Of a stretch of DNA of 64,000 bases, positions 27,750-36,685 are shown piece after piece. Source of the stretch: SIAF01 sp046152955 (lineage in GTDB: Bacteria > Planctomycetota > Planctomycetia > Planctomycetales > Planctomycetaceae); the NCBI GenBank assembly GCA_046152955.1, contig JBJXGA010000066.1, forward strand, positions 15,169 to 79,168. Direction: 5' to 3'. Numbering within the stretch: the stretch's first letter is position 1; every line of letters starts with the position of its first letter. Below the pieces are notes generated by a model, which searched no databases, had not been told where the DNA came from, and was given only the letters and a program-made list of their open reading frames with translations. The translations under genes were made by a program, and so were the position numbers.

Positions 27750-30700
27750 CTACTTTGAGATTTTCCACACGCGGAGGGTGCGATCGTCGCCACCGGTGGC
27801 GAGGCGCTGGCCGTCGGGGGAGAAGCGAACGCTCCAGCCGCCGCGGTGGAGCCGTTGCCTGGCCTTGCCGGTCGGCACGTCATACAGCGTTACCGAGTGA
27901 TCGCCGCGACCCACCGCCAGGGTCTTGCCGTCGGGAGAGAAAGCCGCTTCGTAGACTACGGCGCCGGCGCCGGGAATCGTCTGTTCCGCCCGACCGGTGG
28001 CAGTGTCCCACAAGATCACCTCGCCATCGAACGCGCCACTGGCCGCCACAGTGGCGTCGCCAGAGATCGCCACGGCGGTCACACCGAACTGGTGACCGGA
28101 CAGCGTCTGCGCGACACCCCCGGTTTCAAAATCCCACAGCTTGGCGGTTTTGTCGGTCGATCCACTGATGACTGTCGATTTGCCACGGACCGTTGTCGAG
28201 GCCGCGGCCCAGACGGCGCTCCCATGCCCGACGAAATACCCCTCCAGTCGCCCCTGAGGGAGATTCCACACCCGCAGGCGACTGTCATTGCTGGAGGCAA
28301 TCACTGTCCGCTCATCGCCAAGCACTCCCAGGGAATACACCCCCTGGTCGTCTGTCAGAGTCTTTTGCAATTCGCCCGAAGCGGCGTCCCAGACTCGAAT
28401 CGTGTTGTCAAAACCGCTGGTGAGGAGTTGCTTGCCGTCGCGCGTGAACGAGACCGATCGGACCAGGCCGGTATGCCCGCGCAGGGTCAGCGTCAGATCG
28501 CCGGTCGTCGCATTCCAGACTTTAGCCAGCATGTCTTCACTCGTCGTGGCAATCGACTTGCCATCGGGGGAGAAGACGGTCGCCCAGACCACACCCTGGT
28601 GAGCGGGAATCGTCCACACCGGGGCGGCCGCGTCAAGGGGCGCCCGGTGGTCCTGAGAGTCGTGCGAAGAGTGTTCCGGCCCTGGGGCGGCCTGTCGGGC
28701 GGTTGCCAATTCACGCACGCGCTGGAGCGTCGCTGTCGAGGGGGCCGGTTCCTTCAACAGTTCTTCCAGAAGCGACTCCAGGTCGGTTGGGCTGGCATCC
28801 GGCGCATCCAAAGGACGCACTGATTGCAGAATTCCGGCGCGATCGATCAGCGCCACACGGGGCAACGGCGAGCCTCCGAACTGTTCGATGAGAGTCGACG
28901 CGGGTTTGAGGAGTCCGATGCGGTAGTTGATACCTCGCGCCTTCGCCATCTCCGCCACAGCCTGTCGCTGCTGATCGAGGGGCACGTCAGGCGCAATCGA
29001 CAGGTCTTCGGCAGCAGCGTCCCAAACCCAGCCGGCGGCACGTGCCAGCGAGGCGATCACCAATCCCTGTTCCCCAAAGCGCTGCTGCCAGGCGTTGGCT
29101 TCCTCGGGCAGCGTCGGCGGAGATTCGAGCGGCTCCGCGGGCAGGAGCAACAAGACCACCTTGCCCAACGTTTCGGCCGCTTCCATCGGCGGGCCGTTGA
29201 CCCAGGCATCGGCCTGCAGCAGGAGCGCGGGATAACCCACGGGCGACGGCTTCGTCATCGGTCCCCCACCAGGGCGGCTGGCCTGAGCATTGGCCAGCGC
29301 GTTACTGGCGGCGTTGCGAGTGTTCGGGTTGCCGGCGGCCGCCAGTTTGCGCAACAGCGCCAGACTGGCCGGATCATTGGCCCATTGGCGATTGAGGATG
29401 ACCATCTGGCCAAATTGATAGTCGTCCGCGACGAGCCGTTTCTCCAGCGCGGCCAGCCCTTTGCGCGTTCCCATCTGGATCAAACCTTCGGCGGCGGGCA
29501 GGCAGCTCTGCTGATTTTCCAGGTATTTCTCCAGGATCGGGATTGCCTTCTCATAGCGCGACCGTCCCAGCGCGACCAGCAGGGGATTGGCCTCATAGGT
29601 CCGATTCGCCGCTTCCATTTGCTTCAATTCCGCGATGGCGTCGTCGAGGGCGGAGGGGGCCTTGAGGAGCAACAGAGCTTCAAAGATCGCCATTCGCAAG
29701 TCAGAGGGGAAATTCTGCTGCGGCAATGCAAGCATCTCTTTGAGCGGCGCAATCGCCTTTTTGTCTCCCAGTTTTCCCAGCGCGCGGGGGAGCTCCACCA
29801 TGCCGTAGTTTCGATTTCCAAATTGGAGTGCCTGGAGCAGCGGTTCCACCGCCCGCGTGTCGCCGATTTCACCCAGCGTCCGCCCCGCCAGTCCCACCTG
29901 GTAGTTGTCATTCACCTTCAGCCGCGTGATCAACAGCGGAACCGCCGAGCGATCTTTGGCCTTTCCCAGCTCCTGATAGTCAGAATCCTGCAGAAAGCCG
30001 CCGTCGAGTTTCGCCAGGGCGGCGGCGACCGGCGTCAGTTCGCCCAGGGTTTTGAGAGCGTCAATGGCAATCGTCTTGAGCTGTTGATCTCCCGTCGTCT
30101 GAAGCTGCTGGAGTTTGGGGATGGCAGCTTTGGCCTGCAGGGTGCCAGCGCTCGCGGCGGCGGCGTACTTGACCCCCAGAGAGGAATCGTCGAGCAATTT
30201 GACCAATTCGCGGCGAATGGTGTCATTGGGAAAAGCACTGGCTGACTGCGCGGCGGTCGTCCGGACCGATTCGTTGGCATCTTGCATCCCCTGCACCAGA
30301 GCGCGGGTGTCGATCGAGTCGTCCTGGCGCATTTGCGCGGGGGCGTTGGGCCCGCCCAGCGCCGTCAGTGCTGCCGAGCGCACGCCGACTTCCGCGTCGG
30401 CCGCAGATTTGGTGAGCGCTTCGACGACCCCGCTCTCAGCCAAGTGTTGCAACAGGGCGCGGGCGGCAGCGGCGCGGATGTCGGCGGTCTCGGCCCCCAG
30501 ATGCTTGATGAGCGCGGCGCCGCTGTCGGGGCGCCGACCCAACACCGTCATGACAGCCGCCGATTCAGAGTCATGTTGCGGCCATTGGCCATACCCAAAA
30601 AACCCCTGGAATCCCCACCCCTGATTGGCGCTCATGGTTCCCTCTGTGGAGACGACAGGCGTGTTCCCCTGATTGAAAAGCTGGTACGTTTGCTGTTGCA

Positions 30701-31625
30701 ACTGCTGCGTCGCCAGGCCATCCACCAGGCACTGCCCCTCTTTCATGACCAGCACGCCCCCCCGATCGCCAGGAGGAATCGTCTGCAGCGATTCCAGCAA
30801 TTTGGTGACATTCAGGGCGTTTAATCGCGAGCCGAGTTCAACCACCTGGACCGAAGGATCAATCTTGGAGGGGCGGACTTTGGCTCCCAGGGCGGCAATC
30901 TCGGCTTCCTTCAGATCCAGACGAATGGGATGGCGGCCCACTTTGCCGGAGAGCACCCAGGTTTTGCCTGCCATCGCTCCCGGTTGGTAAAACTCCTGCA
31001 TGAAGGACGAGATATTGAAGGCGATCCAGCCCGCCGCCGTTTCCCCTGGAGGAAGCGTTCCATCTTTGAGGTAGCTCAGTTGGCCCGGTTGCAATTGCAT
31101 GCGCATCGACGGGTCGCCATAGACGGGCTGGTAATAGGGATTGGCGGCGTTGTGGGGAACCTGCGGCAGTGCGGCATCATTGGCGAGTAACTCGATTTCA
31201 GCCACTTTGAAATCGAGCGGTTCACTGGTCTCGTTGCTCAGCGCCAACTTCATGAACATCGAACTTTGCGGACCCCCATAACCCATGGGGAATTGCGTCA
31301 GGTCCACCGTCAATCGGACGGGAATCAGCTCGTCGGGTGCGATCGCATCGTCAGTGAGTTCCCCCTCCACCAGAATCTTGACCGCATTGGCCAAAACCCA
31401 TCCGGTGCGCTGCTTATCCCCTTTGCCGATGCGAATGGCAATCCAGGAGCCGTCGATCTTCATGACGCGAAATTTCTGGCCTTTTTTGACTGTGCCGACG
31501 ACCTCTTTTCCGACTTTGACTTTGGCCGATTTGGCAGTGACCTCGACCTGCGTTTCGGCAGCCCGAGCGGAGACTGTCCAGAAGAGCGAGAAACAGCAGG
31601 TGTAAACCAAGCGACGGGCGCGCAT
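27750..31625 (-). CDS. Exported mosaic: SH3-like, HEAT, thioredoxin-like and WD40 domains
   Basis: This 1291-residue protein has a signal peptide (MRARRLVYTCCFSLFWTVSA, cleavage near ARAAE). Residues about 25-85 are SH3-like (KVGKEVVGTVKKGQKFRVM). HEAT-type helical pairs run from about 350 to 780. About 810-958 resembles an AhpC/TlpA thioredoxin fold (LGKVVLLLLPAEP, PRVALIDRAGILQSVR) but has no CxxC. From about 1003 to the end are seven WD40 blades (HTGLVRSVSFTRDGKQLLTS, FSPDGKTLAVGRGDHSVTLY). The ATG at 31625 is preceded by AGGAACG. It looks like a periplasmic scaffold. No enzymatic residues are evident. Confidence 0.88.
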   Translation of the reverse strand: MRARRLVYTCCFSLFWTVSARAAETQVEVTAKSAKVKVGKEVVGTVKKGQKFRVMKIDGSWIAIRIGKGDKQRTGWVLANAVKILVEGELTDDAIAPDELIPVRLTVDLTQFPMGYGGPQSSMFMKLALSNETSEPLDFKVAEIELLANDAALPQVPHNAANPYYQPVYGDPSMRMQLQPGQLSYLKDGTLPPGETAAGWIAFNISSFMQEFYQPGAMAGKTWVLSGKVGRHPIRLDLKEAEIAALGAKVRPSKIDPSVQVVELGSRLNALNVTKLLESLQTIPPGDRGGVLVMKEGQCLVDGLATQQLQQQTYQLFNQGNTPVVSTEGTMSANQGWGFQGFFGYGQWPQHDSESAAVMTVLGRRPDSGAALIKHLGAETADIRAAAARALLQHLAESGVVEALTKSAADAEVGVRSAALTALGGPNAPAQMRQDDSIDTRALVQGMQDANESVRTTAAQSASAFPNDTIRRELVKLLDDSSLGVKYAAAASAGTLQAKAAIPKLQQLQTTGDQQLKTIAIDALKTLGELTPVAAALAKLDGGFLQDSDYQELGKAKDRSAVPLLITRLKVNDNYQVGLAGRTLGEIGDTRAVEPLLQALQFGNRNYGMVELPRALGKLGDKKAIAPLKEMLALPQQNFPSDLRMAIFEALLLLKAPSALDDAIAELKQMEAANRTYEANPLLVALGRSRYEKAIPILEKYLENQQSCLPAAEGLIQMGTRKGLAALEKRLVADDYQFGQMVILNRQWANDPASLALLRKLAAAGNPNTRNAASNALANAQASRPGGGPMTKPSPVGYPALLLQADAWVNGPPMEAAETLGKVVLLLLPAEPLESPPTLPEEANAWQQRFGEQGLVIASLARAAGWVWDAAAEDLSIAPDVPLDQQRQAVAEMAKARGINYRIGLLKPASTLIEQFGGSPLPRVALIDRAGILQSVRPLDAPDASPTDLESLLEELLKEPAPSTATLQRVRELATARQAAPGPEHSSHDSQDHRAPLDAAAPVWTIPAHQGVVWATVFSPDGKSIATTSEDMLAKVWNATTGDLTLTLRGHTGLVRSVSFTRDGKQLLTSGFDNTIRVWDAASGELQKTLTDDQGVYSLGVLGDERTVIASSNDSRLRVWNLPQGRLEGYFVGHGSAVWAAASTTVRGKSTVISGSTDKTAKLWDFETGGVAQTLSGHQFGVTAVAISGDATVAASGAFDGEVILWDTATGRAEQTIPGAGAVVYEAAFSPDGKTLAVGRGDHSVTLYDVPTGKARQRLHRGGWSVRFSPDGQRLATGGDDRTLRVWKISK

Positions 31626-32155
31626 GGAGCGTTCCTGAAATGGGGGAAATAGGCATCGAGATTCGTCTCGCCGGGCCAGCGCGATTGCACCGGGGGGCGG
31701 CGAGCGGGATTCAACATCCCCTGTCAGTCTATCGACCCGGCAAAGGGGGGCAAGGATCGTGCTGCAAAAAATCCGAGACCGGCGCATGGCTCAGCGTGGC
31801 CGCTGGCTGCCACCAAAGGAGAATTGAACAGAAGCACACAGCGCGACCTGAAGCCGTAACCAAACGGAAAAACTGAACAGGAGGATCCAGCGCGGCCTGG
31901 GGCCGCGACCAAAAACGGAAGAATTGGACAGAATGGTGCAGAGGACACAGAGAAACTTCGACAGTGGTTGGCCAAACGATTCCGACTCGATCGCTGGCGG
32001 GCGGCATCATTTGGGATCCATGCGGCCCCAAGCCGTGTGCTCTCTGCGATCGCTGCGTGCTCCTGTTCCTTCTTCTTTCGCCATGAAAAGAATTCTCATG
32101 TCACGAAAACCTTCGCACCGCAATAAGATGTTGCTGGATTGCGGCACAGAGACGG
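31626..32155. other. Intergenic stretch carrying tandem repeats
   Basis: This 530-bp region separates two minus-strand genes. Apart from the tandem repeat at 31791-31936 it holds low-complexity phrases such as AGAGGACACAGAGAA and CTCTCTGCGATCGCTGCGTG, which look like degenerate repeats. Short reading frames here have no support. Confidence 0.5.
31791..31936. repeat. Tandem repeat, three units of about 50 bp
   Basis: Units at about 31791-31836, 31837-31887 and 31888-31936 share the order CAGCG, GGCC(T)G, GCCG..ACCAAA, CGGAA, AATTGAACAGAA. The second and third units are the most alike; the first is more diverged. It is non-coding. Confidence 0.65.
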
Positions 32156-33085
32156 TCATTTCAGGATGACCGCCTCGAACTCTGACGAGACGGACCCCGC
32201 GGCTATCTGCGCCTTGCGCGCCGCGAGTTGTCCCGTATCGCGGGCGATCGTCAAGGTGTAATTGTCCATGTCCAGGCAATTGTCGTCGGTGCCAAACGGG
32301 TCTTCGATTTCAACGCTCGCCTCCTCCATGCCGAACAACCCCAGCGACACGATCCCGACCAGAAACGGCGTCCACCAGCCGATCCGATCGCAGACGGAAA
32401 TCGGCAGCGTCGCGAGATACACCAGGATCAACTGCTTGACCATCACGGCATAAACGAAGGGGAGCGGCGTTTTCAGGATTTTTTCGCAACCTCCCTGGGA
32501 ATCGACCATCCGCGACAGCTCAACCTCCAGGTGCCGCACCATTTGCGAACTGAGCTGGCCATTACGGTGATTGCGCCCGATCCAGGCAGAAATGGCGGCG
32601 GCGACCCCGGTGGGAGGGTTGCCGAAATGAGAAACCTCGTGGCACAGGCTCTCCGGGAGAAAAACGTCTGCTTCCTCGGTGTCCGCGTTCCCCTGCAACG
32701 ATCGGCGCACGCAGATCACGTAGCCGGTTACCAGGTTGGCTAGTTCCATCCCGGTGTCGGTGTATTCGACGCCTGCTCGGACCAGATTGCGGCTGGAATT
32801 GATCAATTGCCCCCAATGCGACCGCCCCTCCCAGAAACGACTGTTGGAAGCATTCATCCGAAACACGATGAGGAACCCGAGCAACGAGCCCAGCACGGCG
32901 TGCCCCGTGGGATCCAGTCCGACAAATTGTTGGATCCAACCATAATGTTCCCCCCCCTGATATGCCGCCTGCACGAGGCAGGCAAATAGCGTCAGCATCA
33001 AGATTCTTGCCGACGCCCGTTTGAGGGCCGTCCCCCGGAACGAGAAGACTGTGCTGCGCCAATTGAAACGATCGTATTGGATCAT
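32156..33085 (-). CDS. Bestrophin family (UPF0187) membrane protein
   Basis: This 309-residue multi-pass membrane protein has the bestrophin-type opening WRSTVFSFRGTALKR, the pore-region-like LGSLLGFLIVFRMNASNSRF followed by WEGRSHWGQLINSSRNL, and the conserved C-terminal segment GIVSLGLFGMEEASVEIEDPFG. Bestrophins form pentameric anion or cation channels. The acidic cluster EIEDPFGTDDNCLD is the family signature. I start at the ATG at 33085; the frame continues far upstream through arginine-rich sequence that is not conserved in style. It stands alone between the WD40 mosaic and the TPR/ASPIC gene. Confidence 0.92.
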   Translation of the reverse strand: MIQYDRFNWRSTVFSFRGTALKRASARILMLTLFACLVQAAYQGGEHYGWIQQFVGLDPTGHAVLGSLLGFLIVFRMNASNSRFWEGRSHWGQLINSSRNLVRAGVEYTDTGMELANLVTGYVICVRRSLQGNADTEEADVFLPESLCHEVSHFGNPPTGVAAAISAWIGRNHRNGQLSSQMVRHLEVELSRMVDSQGGCEKILKTPLPFVYAVMVKQLILVYLATLPISVCDRIGWWTPFLVGIVSLGLFGMEEASVEIEDPFGTDDNCLDMDNYTLTIARDTGQLAARKAQIAAGSVSSEFEAVILK

Positions 33086-33521
33086 TGTTGCAACGAATTC
33101 GCGGGTGAATCTGATTCCGAACGCGCACTGGCTCGTTTCGGCCGTGTCCAACCCGCGAGGCAAACGAGCACAGGACGACAACCAGTCGAGGGGCATTCTA
33201 GCGGACGACCGGTAAGCATTCGACTGAGATGACCGATCGTTTTTCGTTTGCGGCAGGGCGTTCGCCACGTCCGGGAGGCACGACGGGGAGGTTCCCCGTC
33301 TTTCGACCGTCGTCGCGATACTGGCTGGCGGGAGATTGGCCGCGCCACGAATGCGGAATCGATTCCTGCGGTATGACATTCCTCCGCGGCCTGACGGCGA
33401 CCCCGACGCATGACATGGCAGGCGCGTCTCGGGGCGGGTACAGTGATAGGTGAGAGGCCGGCCGCCGGGCGCTTGGCCTTTGGTCTGCATCTTCCGCGCT
33501 TCAGATTGTTTTGGATTCCGT
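33086..33521. other. Divergent intergenic region with a hairpin
   Basis: This 436-bp region separates divergent genes. At 33282-33300 GACGGGGA and TCCCCGTC pair with a three-base loop and are followed by TTTCG, a terminator-like hairpin oddly placed upstream of both genes. No promoter with both boxes was found. The rest is GC-rich with no supported gene. Confidence 0.5.
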
Positions 33522-36515
33522 ATGGTCTCACTTCCTGCCGCGGATGCGCCTCAACGAGGCCGGAGGGGAACACTGGTCGTGATCCTCCTGGGCCTGTTGT
33601 TTGGTAGTGCGGTGTGGTATGCCAGGCAGCCCTCGGCGATGGAATTGGGCCGTCGCGCTTCGGAATTGGCAGCACAGTCTCGTACCGCGTTGTCTCGCGG
33701 CGACGCCGATCGCGCAGCGGAACTGACTCAACAGGCTGTCGCACTGGCCCGCACAGCGGTGGCCCGCGATCCAAAGTGCGCGGCTGCCCTGGTGGTTCTG
33801 GGAGATGCGGCGGCGGCACGGCAGGATGCGGCCGAGGCGTTGCAGCATTTTGACGCGATTCCCCCCAGCGCCCGCCGCGAATGGCTGTATGCCCTGGAGA
33901 TCACGGGCGACCTCCAGATTTCCCAGGGACGGCTGGCCGATGCCGCCGTCCGATTCCGGCGGATTCTCGAGGTTGATCCTCGGCAGACGACGGCGCTGCA
34001 TCGGTTGGCTGCGCTGCTGGCGATGTCCGGGCAACACCAGGAGGCGGCCGCGCCGTTGCTGCAGTTGGTGCGTCAGGGGGAACACACGCTGGAAGAACTC
34101 TCCCTGCTGGGGTGTCTGGGAGAACTGCACGACGACGATGATCTGGTGGATCGACTATTGGGCCGGGCGCCCGACGATCCGTGGTTGCTGCTGGGGGTTG
34201 CCGGACGGGAGTTGTACAACCACGACCCGGCGCGGGCTCTCCCGCGGCTCAGGGAAGTCATCGCGCGCGAACCGAACCTGTGGGAGGCACATTTGCAGTG
34301 GGGGGAAGCGCTGCTGGAAACCGGACGCCTGTCCGAATTGCGGGGGTGGCACGCGGCCCTGCCCACCGAAGCGGAGCGAATTGCAGGTTTCTGGCGGCTT
34401 CAGGGCAAGTACGCCCAGCAGTCCGGCCAAGCCGAGGCGGCCATTCGGTGCTTCTGGGAAGCGGCGCGCCGCGATCCCAATGATTGGAGCGCGCATGCGA
34501 TTCTGGCGCAGTTGCTGGCGGCGTGCGACGACCCGCGCGGGGCGCAGTTTCTGGAACGTGCGGAGCGGCTAAGGGAGCTGGTGGATACGCTATTGGAAAT
34601 CCTCCGCGCCCAGCCGAAAATGGAGCTGGTGCTCAATGCCGGCCGATTATGCGACGTGTTGGGACGTCGTTGGGAAGCGTGGGCCTGGTATGCGCAGGGG
34701 GCCGATCAGCGATCCTCGCAGCCGGTGGCCGTAGCGGAGCGAGACCGACTCTGGCCGCTTTTGGACGACTCCCTCCCTCAAACGATCCCCGAGGGGCTCC
34801 CCGCCGATCAGGTCGATTTCTCGGCGCTCCCCCTTCCGCGGTGGCCCACCGCGGCCCAAACCGACCAAGGGGCAGCGGCGGCCCCCCGCGTACCGGTCCG
34901 GTTTGCCGACGTCGCGGCCTCGCTGGGGTTGCACTTTCAATATTTCAACGGGCACGATGCCAGCGAATCTGGAATGGGAATTTGGCAAAGCGTCGGCGGA
35001 GGGGTGGCGGCGCTCGACTATGATGGGGATGGCTGGTGCGATCTTCATTTTTCCCAGGGGGGGGAGTGGCCCCCGCGGACGGGACCGACGGAATTCGTCG
35101 ATCGCCTGTTTCGCAACGCCGGAGGCATGGCTTTTCAGGATGTGACTGCTCTGGCAGGGGTCGGAGACCCGGGCTTCAGTCATGGAGCGACGGTCGGCGA
35201 CTATGACGGCGACGGATTTTCCGATCTGTTCGTCAGCAATCTGGGAGAAAATCGGCTCTACCGCAATCAGGGGGATGGGACGTTTGTCGACGTCACGGAA
35301 CCGGCGGGACTGGGGGGCGCCTTGTGGTCGACCAGTTGCGTTTTCGTTGATTTGGACGGGGATGGGTTGCCCGAACTCTATGAGACGACCTATCTGGCGG
35401 GCCGTCGTCCCTTCACGGAATTGTGCCGCGACGAGCAGTTGCAGGCGTTTCGGAGTTGCACTCCCGTTGGGTTTGAAGCGGAACAGGATCGCTTGTTCTG
35501 GAACCGGGGCGATGGCCGCTTTGAGGACATTTCCGCCAGGGCCGGGATACTCGCCGAGGGGGGCAAGGGACTGGGGATCGCCAGTTTCATCCTGGAGGGA
35601 GATCGTCTTCCGTCGCTGTACATCGGGAATGATACGCGCCCCAATTTTCTATTTGTCAACGTCACCGAACCGGGGGAGTCCCCTCCGCGGTTCGAGGAAC
35701 GAGGGGTTCTGGCCGGATGCGCCTACGATATCCATGGCCGGTCCCAGGCCAGCATGGGGATCGCCGTGGATGACGCCGACGGCGACGGGCTGTGCGATCT
35801 GGCGGTCACAGGATTTTTTCACGAGTACACCATCCTGTATGTGCAGCAGTCGGGAAGGATGTTCGCCGACATGGCGAGCCAGGCCGGTTTGAAGGAACCC
35901 AGCGTCGCGATGCTGGGATTTGGAACGCAGTTTCTCGACGCCGAATTGGATGGCTGGCCTGACCTGGTGGTCGCCAATGGCCACGTAGATGACTACACCG
36001 GCAAGGGAATCCCCTTCCGAATGCGGGCGCAATACTTTTCCAACCTCGGGGGTGGGAAGTTCTCGGAACGTTCCGCGGAGGAGATGGGAGAATACTTCAA
36101 GCACGAACAACTGGGACGGGGATTGGCGCGGCTGGACTGGAATCGGGATGGCCGCGAGGATTTTGTCGTGTCGCACCTCGATACTCCCGCCGCCCTGGTG
36201 ACCAACGTCACTGAGCGCACGGGGCATTTTCTCGCCCTCACATTCCGCGGGGTCGTTTCGGCACGGGACGCGATCGGGGTGCGGGTCCAGGTGACCGCGG
36301 GGGGGCGGCAATGGACTAAGCAACTCACCGCGGGGGACGGGTTTTGCGTCAGCAACCAGCGGCAACTGGTCTTTGGACTGGGTGAGGCCGACGCGGTCGA
36401 CGAACTCCGGGTACAATGGCCCGCCGGAGGGGTTCAAACCTGGCAGGGGATCCCTGCCGACCGGGAGTTATTGGTCATTGAAGGCCGTTCCGAACCGGTG
36501 CCGCTGGCGCGTTGA
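33522..36515 (+). CDS. TPR and FG-GAP protein with ASPIC/UnbV C-terminus
   Basis: This 997-residue protein has an N-terminal membrane anchor (TLVVILLGLLFGSAVWYA). About residues 50-430 are helical TPR-like repeats (LVVLGDAAAARQDAAEALQH, VRFRRILEVDPRQTTALHRL). About 480-880 hold FG-GAP/VCBS calcium-binding blades (ALDYDGDGWCDLHFS, VGDYDGDGFSDLFVSNLG, VDLDGDGLPELYETTY). The end matches ASPIC/UnbV (LTFRGVVSARDAIGVRVQVT, VDELRVQWPAGGVQTW). Such proteins are exported and common in planctomycetes, probably surface binding proteins. I prefer the ATG at 33522 to the GTG at 33450. Confidence 0.92.
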   Translation: MVSLPAADAPQRGRRGTLVVILLGLLFGSAVWYARQPSAMELGRRASELAAQSRTALSRGDADRAAELTQQAVALARTAVARDPKCAAALVVLGDAAAARQDAAEALQHFDAIPPSARREWLYALEITGDLQISQGRLADAAVRFRRILEVDPRQTTALHRLAALLAMSGQHQEAAAPLLQLVRQGEHTLEELSLLGCLGELHDDDDLVDRLLGRAPDDPWLLLGVAGRELYNHDPARALPRLREVIAREPNLWEAHLQWGEALLETGRLSELRGWHAALPTEAERIAGFWRLQGKYAQQSGQAEAAIRCFWEAARRDPNDWSAHAILAQLLAACDDPRGAQFLERAERLRELVDTLLEILRAQPKMELVLNAGRLCDVLGRRWEAWAWYAQGADQRSSQPVAVAERDRLWPLLDDSLPQTIPEGLPADQVDFSALPLPRWPTAAQTDQGAAAAPRVPVRFADVAASLGLHFQYFNGHDASESGMGIWQSVGGGVAALDYDGDGWCDLHFSQGGEWPPRTGPTEFVDRLFRNAGGMAFQDVTALAGVGDPGFSHGATVGDYDGDGFSDLFVSNLGENRLYRNQGDGTFVDVTEPAGLGGALWSTSCVFVDLDGDGLPELYETTYLAGRRPFTELCRDEQLQAFRSCTPVGFEAEQDRLFWNRGDGRFEDISARAGILAEGGKGLGIASFILEGDRLPSLYIGNDTRPNFLFVNVTEPGESPPRFEERGVLAGCAYDIHGRSQASMGIAVDDADGDGLCDLAVTGFFHEYTILYVQQSGRMFADMASQAGLKEPSVAMLGFGTQFLDAELDGWPDLVVANGHVDDYTGKGIPFRMRAQYFSNLGGGKFSERSAEEMGEYFKHEQLGRGLARLDWNRDGREDFVVSHLDTPAALVTNVTERTGHFLALTFRGVVSARDAIGVRVQVTAGGRQWTKQLTAGDGFCVSNQRQLVFGLGEADAVDELRVQWPAGGVQTWQGIPADRELLVIEGRSEPVPLAR

Positions 36516-36685
36516 CCATTCGCTTTGGGAGGCCCTCCCATACGATGGATGTTGAGCGTTCTGATGGTCCTGAATCCTGCGACGCCATCCGCCGACAATT
36601 CTCCCGCGATTCGTCCCACTCTGAAGTCCACGATCGATCGCGGTTTGCTTATTCTCACGACGCTCGTCCTTGGGGCATGGGGGCT
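36516..36685. other. Short convergent intergenic region
   Basis: Just after the TPR/ASPIC stop TGGGAG and CTCCCA (36526-36540) pair around a three-base loop, a weak candidate terminator between two convergent genes. Nothing else is recognised. Confidence 0.35.
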
